A stretch of 32,206 bases of DNA from a virus: positions 5,701 to 37,906 of the IMG/VR virus record IMGVR_UViG_3300030328_003209; one strand, 5' to 3'. Positions 14,337 to 20,196 of this stretch are shown here, in pieces. Both the position numbers and the translations under genes were made by a program. Position 1 is the stretch's first letter. Each line of letters starts with the position of its first letter. The notes below the pieces were generated by a model. It worked only from the letters and a program-made list of their open reading frames with translations, ran no database searches and was not told the DNA's origin.

Positions 14337-14982
14337 GAACTTAGATTATTATTATTGGTACTTTAAAAAAGAATTAACCCCTCATTTTTGTAATAAAATT
14401 ATTGCTGCAGCTTTCAAGAGAAAAAAGTTATTAGGCATCACTCATCAAGAGACAAAGATAGCTGCTAAAAAGAAAAACTTTAAAAAACTTTCTAAAAAAA
14501 ATTTAAAGGACTTAAGAAAAATAAGAGATTCCAGTATAATATGGATGGATGATCCGTGGATTTATGAAGTAATTACACCTTATGTAAATAAAGCTAATGA
14601 AAACGCAGGTTGGAATTATGATATAGATTGGACAGAAAGTTGTCAGTTTACAATATACGGTAAAGACCAACATTATGGTTGGCATAATGATAGTTATAAA
14701 CGTCCCTATAACATGCCGCATGAAAAAAACTTTCATGGTAAAATTAGAAAACTATCTGTATCAATTAGTTTATCTGATCCAAAAGATTATAAAGGTGGAG
14801 ACTTAGAGTTTGATTTTAGAAATAATAATAATGGAAAACCTAATATATGTAAGTGTAAGGAATTAAAGCCGCAAGGTTCAATAGTTGTTTTTCCTAGTTA
14901 TATTTGGCATAGAGTAAAACCAGTTACATCAGGCACTAGATATAGTTTAGTACTTTGGAATATAGGAACCCCTTTTAAATGA
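14335..14982 (+). CDS. 2OG-Fe(II) oxygenase (island gene 1)
   Basis: This 215-residue protein has the dioxygenase signature: H117-N-D119 in YGWHNDSYK, distal H192 in FPSYIWHRVKP, and R202 in GTRYSLVLWN, which would bind 2-oxoglutarate. The strands KLSVSISLSD (139-148) and YKGGDLEFDF are typical of the jelly-roll core of prolyl-hydroxylase-like enzymes. These enzymes use O2 and 2-oxoglutarate to hydroxylate proteins, nucleic acids or small molecules. It opens the island with a leader hairpin and ends in an ATGA overlap. The 2OG assignment is strong; the substrate is unknown. The long Lys-rich N-terminus (about 28-64) is unusual. Confidence 0.9.
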   Translation: MNLDYYYWYFKKELTPHFCNKIIAAAFKRKKLLGITHQETKIAAKKKNFKKLSKKNLKDLRKIRDSSIIWMDDPWIYEVITPYVNKANENAGWNYDIDWTESCQFTIYGKDQHYGWHNDSYKRPYNMPHEKNFHGKIRKLSVSISLSDPKDYKGGDLEFDFRNNNNGKPNICKCKELKPQGSIVVFPSYIWHRVKPVTSGTRYSLVLWNIGTPFK

Positions 14983-15554
14983 GTCAATTAACTATTAATA
15001 CTTGGTTCCCTATTGCCATTGGACAAACTCATTGTCCTTTTATTGAGGAAGTTCAATCTGATTATTTAAAAATAATTAGTAAATTTAAATATAATGAAAA
15101 TGGTTTTTGTTATGAAGACATACATAAAAATAAAAAGTTTTCTAAATTAAATAAATGGATCACACAGAGTGTCAATGAATATGCACAAGCACATTTATAT
15201 AAATATAAGTATGAAGCCAAAGATTCTTGGCTATTAGATTATCCAATTGGTAAAGGGCAACCTTTTCATGCTCATCATGGTTATACTATTTCTTGTGTTT
15301 TTTATTTAAAAGCTAGTCCTAACGATCAACCTACAATATTTTCTAATCCTTTTATTGATATGAAGAATCCTGTTGGATTAACTCTCACAAATTTTCAAGC
15401 TATCAAATTAAATGATTTAACTTACTCTCAATGTGAATACCCTTGTGAAACCGGTAAGCTGGTGATATTTAGAAGTCATATATTACATGCAGTAGATCCT
15501 AAAATAACCCCAGAGAAAAGAATTGTTTTCTCTTATAACTTTGATCCTAAATGA
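14979..15554 (+). CDS. 2OG-Fe(II) oxygenase-like (island gene 2), HxH type
   Basis: This 191-residue protein has FHAHHGYTISCVFYL (96-110), the pattern of the 2OG-FeII_Oxy_5/TIGR02466-like family. Iron ligands would be H97 and H99, or H100, in place of the canonical HxD. A distal FRSHILHAVDP gives H170, and RIVFSYNF (181-188) gives the likely co-substrate arginine R181. The ATGA overlap couples it to both neighbours. The fold is likely; the missing Asp makes catalytic activity less certain than in the first gene. Substrate unknown. Confidence 0.82.
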   Translation: MSQLTINTWFPIAIGQTHCPFIEEVQSDYLKIISKFKYNENGFCYEDIHKNKKFSKLNKWITQSVNEYAQAHLYKYKYEAKDSWLLDYPIGKGQPFHAHHGYTISCVFYLKASPNDQPTIFSNPFIDMKNPVGLTLTNFQAIKLNDLTYSQCEYPCETGKLVIFRSHILHAVDPKITPEKRIVFSYNFDPK

Positions 15555-16144
15555 TAAAAGAATATAAAATTAAAAGTTTAATATTAAGACAAAAATTTAA
15601 AGACCATAAAAAGTTTAAGAAACAAATTCTTAACTATTGGAAAGAAGGTAGCGACGAACCTTTTAAAATCAAAGATGATTATTATAATGATAGGTTAGAA
15701 AAAAGTGATTGGCCACTAGCAAATAATTGGGACCGACCATGGATTAAATATGCAGCTCCTAGTATTCATCAACACTTAAAATTATTTGCTCAACATCTAG
15801 GTTATAGAGATATTAAGCTACACAAGTTATGGTACCAACAGTATGGTAAACAAGATTTACACAACTGGCATATTCACGATGGAAGTTATAGCGGAGTTTA
15901 TTATGTTGAGTTAGATAAAAAGAGTCCAACAACAGAATTTTTATATGCAGATAATCCAAAGAAAAGTTTTACCATAGAAGTTGAGGAAGGAGATATGGTT
16001 TTCTTTCCTTGTTATATAATGCATAGATCAGCTACCAATCAAAATAAAAAAAGAAAATCAATTATTTCTTGGAACACGGATTTTGAGAATATTCAAAAAC
16101 AGTACTTGGATAATCGTCCTAAAATTGATAGGTTAAAAAAGTGA
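15551..16144 (+). CDS. 2OG-Fe(II) oxygenase-like (island gene 3)
   Basis: The 197 residues include NWHIHDGSYSGVYYVEL (105-121). H107, H109 and D110 form an HxHD cluster in which either H107/H109 or H109/D110 could serve the metal. The distal FFPCYIMHRS gives H158, and R168 in KKRKSIISWN is a plausible 2-oxoglutarate ligand. The SGVYY phrase is shared with the HxH enzymes. The start overlaps the previous stop as ATGA, and the next gene starts at a GTGA overlap. Oxygenase fold very likely; substrate unknown. Confidence 0.84.
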   Translation: MIKEYKIKSLILRQKFKDHKKFKKQILNYWKEGSDEPFKIKDDYYNDRLEKSDWPLANNWDRPWIKYAAPSIHQHLKLFAQHLGYRDIKLHKLWYQQYGKQDLHNWHIHDGSYSGVYYVELDKKSPTTEFLYADNPKKSFTIEVEEGDMVFFPCYIMHRSATNQNKKRKSIISWNTDFENIQKQYLDNRPKIDRLKK

Positions 16145-16743
16145 AGAAATTTAAAAAGGATAGTTTTGTAGTTATAAAGAAAGCATTACCGTTAGATATA
16201 GCGGAATTTCTTTTTCATTATTTTATGTTGAAAAGAGAAGTTGCAAAAAAATTAAAAACTGCAAATTTAATGAATGAGGGTGATGGTTTATGGGGCACTT
16301 GGAAAGACGCTCAAGTTCCAAATACTTATTCTCATTATTCAGATGTAGCTATGGAAACTTTATTAGTTGATATGATGCCTACCATGGAAAAAAATACGGG
16401 TTTAAAATTATATCCAAACTATTCTTATGGTAGAATTTATAAGTATGGAGATATTTTAGCTAAACATACAGATAGACCTAGTTGTGAAATCTCAACTACT
16501 TTACATTTAGGCGGGGATAAATGGCCTATTTTTTTAAAGAGTAAAACAAAAACACATAAAGTTAATTTAGCTCAAGGAGACATGCTGGTATATAAAGGTG
16601 TTCTTCTAGAGCATTGGCGAGATCCTTTTGAAGGCAAACACCATGCACAAGTTTTTTTACATTATAATAATGCAAAAAAGAAAAAAGCAATTAAATTTGA
16701 TGGGAGGGAAATGGTAGGATTACCAGTTTCATTTAGAGTATGA
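16141..16743 (+). CDS. 2OG-Fe(II) oxygenase (island gene 4), GTG start
   Basis: This 200-residue enzyme starts at GTG 16141, fused as GTGA to the previous stop. The signature is H109-T-D111 in AKHTDRPSCEISTTLHL (107-123), distal H158 in LEHWRDPF and a strand HAQVFLHY (168-175). No arginine sits in the usual place after the distal His; Q170 occupies that strand, so the 2-oxoglutarate ligand is not obvious. The combination HxDRPSCEIS and EHWRDP is a distinctive marine-phage and bacterial hydroxylase type. Oxygenase call strong; substrate unknown. Confidence 0.88.
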   Translation: MKKFKKDSFVVIKKALPLDIAEFLFHYFMLKREVAKKLKTANLMNEGDGLWGTWKDAQVPNTYSHYSDVAMETLLVDMMPTMEKNTGLKLYPNYSYGRIYKYGDILAKHTDRPSCEISTTLHLGGDKWPIFLKSKTKTHKVNLAQGDMLVYKGVLLEHWRDPFEGKHHAQVFLHYNNAKKKKAIKFDGREMVGLPVSFRV

Positions 16744-16973
16744 TAGATAGAGAAATATTAGAGAGAGAATACCAACAAAAAATTAAAGAACTTGAAGACA
16801 AACTTTCTATGGCAGAATCTGTCAAGAAAAGTGAAGTTATATTAAACCAAGGACTTAGGGATCAACTTGAAATAAAGGATATACAGTTAGAGGCAATGGC
16901 AAGATTAAATAGAGAACTAGCCGAGAAAGCAGGTAGGTTAAGAGAGCAGATAAATAAATGGAAACGTTCATAA
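16740..16973 (+). CDS. Coiled-coil protein inside the oxygenase island
   Basis: The 77 residues are one long heptad pattern: REILEREYQQKIKELEDKLS (about 4-23) followed by LNRELAEKAGRLREQINKWK. It starts with an ATGA overlap on the previous gene and overlaps the next start by 16 bases. It has no recognised domain. A helical partner, an oligomerisation piece for an oxygenase, or an unrelated passenger are the options. It is one of two non-enzyme genes in the island. Confidence 0.75.
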   Translation: MIDREILEREYQQKIKELEDKLSMAESVKKSEVILNQGLRDQLEIKDIQLEAMARLNRELAEKAGRLREQINKWKRS

Positions 16974-17527
16974 GAAAATTTAATATTGATACATCAATTT
17001 GTGACGGTTTAATTGATTATCATAATAACAATTTTGAATATAGAGAAGCCGGTAAGTTGGCGGACTATGCACATGGTGGTCCTGTTCTAGATAAGTCTAC
17101 TAAAGATTCTCTTGATGTTTATTTTTTTGGTTCTTCTAAAGATGGAAGAATTATTAAGTACTTTCAAGCCCTTACTGATTGTTTAATTGATTATCGAAAG
17201 CATTATAATTTAAATGACTATGAATCAGCACTTGCTAATAACATACAATACTACCCGCCAGGCGGTGGTTTTAAAAAATGGCATTGTGAAAGACCAACAT
17301 ACGGCAGCTCTAATAGCATAGTTGTTCAAAGAGCTTTAGTTTATATGACCTATCTTAATGATGTCCAAGATGGTGGTGAAACAGAATTTAAATATCAACA
17401 AGTAAAAGTTAAACCTAAAAAAGGTCTAACTTTAATTTGGCCAAGTGATTTTACGCATACACACAGAGGTGTTCCATCTCCTACTGAAGAAAAATGGATT
17501 GCTACTGGATGGTTTAATATACTATGA
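16958..17527 (+). CDS. 2OG-Fe(II) oxygenase (island gene 6), HxE motif
   Basis: This 189-residue protein has the hydroxylase arrangement PPGGGFKKWHCERPTYG (100-116): H109 and E111 stand where most enzymes have H and D. The distal region is DFTHTHRGVPSPTEEKWIAT, with H167 and H169 (most likely H169) as ligand and K179 in the co-substrate position. RALVYMTYLNDVQDGGETEF (125-144) is the strand pair typical of prolyl-hydroxylase-like enzymes. A Glu metal ligand is rare but occurs in this subtype. Substrate unknown. The stop overlaps the next start as ATGA. Confidence 0.88.
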   Translation: METFIRKFNIDTSICDGLIDYHNNNFEYREAGKLADYAHGGPVLDKSTKDSLDVYFFGSSKDGRIIKYFQALTDCLIDYRKHYNLNDYESALANNIQYYPPGGGFKKWHCERPTYGSSNSIVVQRALVYMTYLNDVQDGGETEFKYQQVKVKPKKGLTLIWPSDFTHTHRGVPSPTEEKWIATGWFNIL

Positions 17528-18060
17528 AACTATGGTTTAAAGAGAATACTAATTTCTTATCTGAAAATAATAAAAAATTTATTGACGGTACTATCTTAAA
17601 TAAAGATTTCCCTTATTATTTTCAAGCTGGAGCAGTAAGCTCAAAACAAAAAGATTTTTATTTCTCTCATAAAGTTTTAAATAGATTAGAAGATAGTGAG
17701 GATCATTCCAAAGCAATCAATACAGATATAACAACGTACCATTCTACATTAGATATTCTAAAAAATTTTACTAACAGTATTGGAGAGAAGCCTTATTTCT
17801 TTACAAGGATTGGATATAACCTTACTTTTAATCCTGGCTTTAATAAATGTGAATCTCATCAAGACCATGACTATGATCATAAACAAATTATTATTTATTT
17901 AAATGACTCTGATGCCAAGACTTGTATTCTTAATAAAGGCAAGATCGTAAAAGAGATTACTCCAAAGACAGGTAAAGGAATTTGTTTTAATAATTTACCC
18001 CACTATGCGGAGTTCCCAAAGTCAGGAGCTAGATTGGTCTTAGTAGCAACGTTTATATAG
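17524..18060 (+). CDS. 2OG-Fe(II) oxygenase (island gene 7)
   Basis: The 178 residues contain ESHQDHDYDHKQIIIYLND (110-128), where H112-Q-D114 is the HxD motif, followed by LPHYAEFPKSGARLVLVATF (158-177) with distal H160 and R170. The small size and truncated ends suggest a minimal jelly-roll. The cluster of His and Asp (H112, D114, H115, D116, D118, H119) is unusual in density. The gene is coupled upstream by ATGA, while the methyltransferase starts two bases after its stop. Oxygenase call likely; substrate unknown. Confidence 0.85.
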   Translation: MKLWFKENTNFLSENNKKFIDGTILNKDFPYYFQAGAVSSKQKDFYFSHKVLNRLEDSEDHSKAINTDITTYHSTLDILKNFTNSIGEKPYFFTRIGYNLTFNPGFNKCESHQDHDYDHKQIIIYLNDSDAKTCILNKGKIVKEITPKTGKGICFNNLPHYAEFPKSGARLVLVATFI

Positions 18061-18062
18061 TT

Positions 18063-19229
18063 ATGAATAAAGTTAAAAATCAATACGAGAAATATCCTTA
18101 TCCATATATACTGGATGACCTTGATGGCTTTTTAAAAAGAGTTATTCCTTTAGGAAGTCCCAGTCTTTTCTGGGAAAGACTTTGGCCTGAAAAATCTAAA
18201 CAAGATAAGTTAAATATATTAATTGCTGGATGTGGAACATTTGAAGGAGCTATGCAAGCTAAACTAAATCCACAATCAAAAGTAACTGCGGTCGATCTAT
18301 CTTCTACATCTATTGCAGAAAATGAAAAATTAAAAGAAAAACATAAACTAAAAAACTTACAATTAATATGTGGAGATTTTCTTAAGATTAAATTTAAAGA
18401 CAAATTTGATTTGATTCATTCTAATGGAGTCATTCACCACTTAGAGAATCCAGCGAATGCTTTAAAATGTTTTTACAAGTATTTAAAAGATGATGGAGTC
18501 ATTAACCTAATGGTCTATGGTACCAAACAACTATGGTCTTTAAACGAAATAAAAAAAGTTTTTAGAAAATTAAAACTAAAACAAGATGAGAAAGGTTTAG
18601 AAATAGCTGATCGTTTAATTAAGGAACTTCCTTATAATCATCCTGCAAAGAAATACTATACTCTCTGTAATGAGATGTCTGTAGCTGAAAAAATAGATCT
18701 ATTGCTTCATGCTCAAGAATGTTTTTTTAATATTAAAGATATTATCACTCTCTTAAAGGACAATAAATTATATATAAAAAATTTTATAACCCCAAATATT
18801 AATAGATACCCTGATATCTTAACTAAGTTAGATGAGTTTAATAATCTTTCTATAGAAGATAAGTTAACTATGGGTCAAATTCTAAATTTTGATGATGATC
18901 AAATAGAGATGGTTATCTGTAAAAATAAAAAAGATAGTTTAATTTATAACAAAATAAACTTTGATGACTGGGGCCTACACGCTAAAGGTTCGGAAATAGA
19001 TATTGATGACGAGTTAGAAGTGGTGTCTTTTCTAAACCCTAATATAAAATTTAAAAAATTAAGTATAGCTTTTAAGGTTAAGGACCGAGAAAAGTTTCTG
19101 TCATATGTGACTGGTAAGTCATCTGGTAAAAAGTTCTTTAAGGACTACAATAAGAAACAGGTAAAAATTATGAAAGAGTTTATATTAAAACTGTTCCAAC
19201 ATGGATATGTAGATTTTAAAATCAAATGA
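18063..19229 (+). CDS. SAM-dependent methyltransferase
   Basis: This 388-residue protein starts MNKVKNQYEKYPYPYILDDL and has an SPSLFWERLWPE segment (32-43). The class I fold follows: motif I LNILIAGCGTFEGA (50-63), D78 at the end of the next strand in VTAVDLS, and KFDLIHSNGVIHHLENP (114-130). About 200 residues after the Rossmann core have no recognised domain. The N-terminal NQYEKYPYP plus FWxRLWP resembles a bacterial methyltransferase family of unclear substrate. A protein, lipid or sugar methyl acceptor is possible. Its position inside the oxygenase island suggests joint modification of one target. Confidence 0.9.
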   Translation: MNKVKNQYEKYPYPYILDDLDGFLKRVIPLGSPSLFWERLWPEKSKQDKLNILIAGCGTFEGAMQAKLNPQSKVTAVDLSSTSIAENEKLKEKHKLKNLQLICGDFLKIKFKDKFDLIHSNGVIHHLENPANALKCFYKYLKDDGVINLMVYGTKQLWSLNEIKKVFRKLKLKQDEKGLEIADRLIKELPYNHPAKKYYTLCNEMSVAEKIDLLLHAQECFFNIKDIITLLKDNKLYIKNFITPNINRYPDILTKLDEFNNLSIEDKLTMGQILNFDDDQIEMVICKNKKDSLIYNKINFDDWGLHAKGSEIDIDDELEVVSFLNPNIKFKKLSIAFKVKDREKFLSYVTGKSSGKKFFKDYNKKQVKIMKEFILKLFQHGYVDFKIK

Positions 19230-19564
19230 TAATAGATAGATTCGCCAACTGTTTAACAGCCATAGAGTACCCCAAGAAAAAAACATCTTGGAATATTGCA
19301 GGTATTCTAAAAGATAAAAATGCTTTTTATAAATTTGATGTAAGAGAAACATTTAAGCTTCCTGATGGAACGTCTGCTCAGACAGGAAAGACAGATACTC
19401 AAGCTGATAAAATGGTATTTGAGAATGAAAATACATGGACCATTATTGATATAGAAGAATTACATAAACACATTAAAAAAACTAAACTAAAAAAGTTCTA
19501 TTTAAAGGATCTTATAGCTGAATTGGACTGGACAATATGCATAAACAAAACTCGATTACATTAG
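19226..19564 (+). CDS. Hypothetical protein inside the oxygenase island
   Basis: This 112-residue protein begins MIIDRFANCLTAIEYPKKKT and continues with YKFDVRETFKLPDG, a polar Thr/Gln/Asp-rich linker (QTGKTDTQADK), then TWTIIDIEELHKHIKKTKLK and FYLKDLIAELDWTI. The pattern suggests a small alpha/beta fold with a basic helix. It is coupled to the methyltransferase by ATGA and overlaps the final oxygenase by 28 bases. No family is recognised. It could be a partner or adaptor of the modifying enzymes. Confidence 0.8.
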   Translation: MIIDRFANCLTAIEYPKKKTSWNIAGILKDKNAFYKFDVRETFKLPDGTSAQTGKTDTQADKMVFENENTWTIIDIEELHKHIKKTKLKKFYLKDLIAELDWTICINKTRLH

Positions 19565-20130
19565 ATATATTTAAGTTTCAAGTCTATCAAACCATATTAA
19601 AGGTTGATGTAGATAAGATAAAGAAATTCTGTTCTTCTTTAAAGAAGAAAGATAAAGGAAGAAATCTTAGTAATTTAACTGGTTGGCAATCACAAGACCT
19701 TGATCTGTTTAATCTTCCCGACTACATGAAAAAATTAAAAGAACTAATTGAATCTCACGCCAATGACTATGGAAAAGATATGCACATTAGTAAGCCTTTA
19801 ACATTAGCTAATATGTGGATAAATATAAATGAGTATAAAGATTCTAATAGTCCACACATACATCCCTACAGTGTTTTTTCTGGGTCTTTTTATATAGATG
19901 TTACCGAAGATTCTGGAGGAATTAAGTTTTGGAACCCGTCTCATGAGACAATGGGATATGCTTTCAATGACAATATATCAAAGTACGAACAAACAAATTG
20001 TTCAACATGGACTGTTGTACCAATGACTTCAATGTTGATATTATTCCCAGGCTATATAAAGCATTCAGTAGAACCAAATATGAATAAAAAGCTTAAAAGG
20101 ATATCTATTTCCTTTAACTTGGTTACTTAA
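19537..20130 (+). CDS. 2OG-Fe(II) oxygenase-like (island gene 10), HxH type
   Basis: This 197-residue protein carries SPHIHPYSVFSGSFYIDV (105-122), the HxHP...SG.FY signature of the TIGR02466/2OG-FeII_Oxy_5 type, with H107 and H109 as first ligands. The distal LFPGYIKHSVEP gives H176 and RISISFNLV gives R188. Overall order and spacing resemble island gene 2 but sequence similarity looks low. It starts inside the previous gene and ends the island, 66 bases before the tail hub gene. The fold is likely; activity without a canonical Asp needs checking. Confidence 0.85.
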   Translation: MHKQNSITLDIFKFQVYQTILKVDVDKIKKFCSSLKKKDKGRNLSNLTGWQSQDLDLFNLPDYMKKLKELIESHANDYGKDMHISKPLTLANMWININEYKDSNSPHIHPYSVFSGSFYIDVTEDSGGIKFWNPSHETMGYAFNDNISKYEQTNCSTWTVVPMTSMLILFPGYIKHSVEPNMNKKLKRISISFNLVT

Positions 20131-20147
20131 TAGGCATTCCTAAGTAG

Positions 20148-20183
20148 TTGATTATCATTAAAATCTAGTATATTTGTACTAGA
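20148..20183 (+). promoter_or_regulatory. Promoter-like element and hairpin before the tail hub gene
   Basis: TTGATT (20148-20153), the same hexamer as before the island, is followed after 15 bases by TATATT (20169-20174). The spacing is short of ideal. The -10-like box overlaps a perfect hairpin: TCTAGTA (20164-20170) with TACTAGA (20177-20183) around TATTTG. The hairpin lacks a T-run, so I do not call it a terminator. Confidence 0.32.
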
Positions 20184-20196
20184 AACGGAATTTTCT

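Noticed and set aside
20164-20183. TCTAGTA/TACTAGA hairpin as the terminator of the oxygenase island
   Set aside because: The stem is AT-rich and short and no T-run follows directly; I keep it only as a possible structure.
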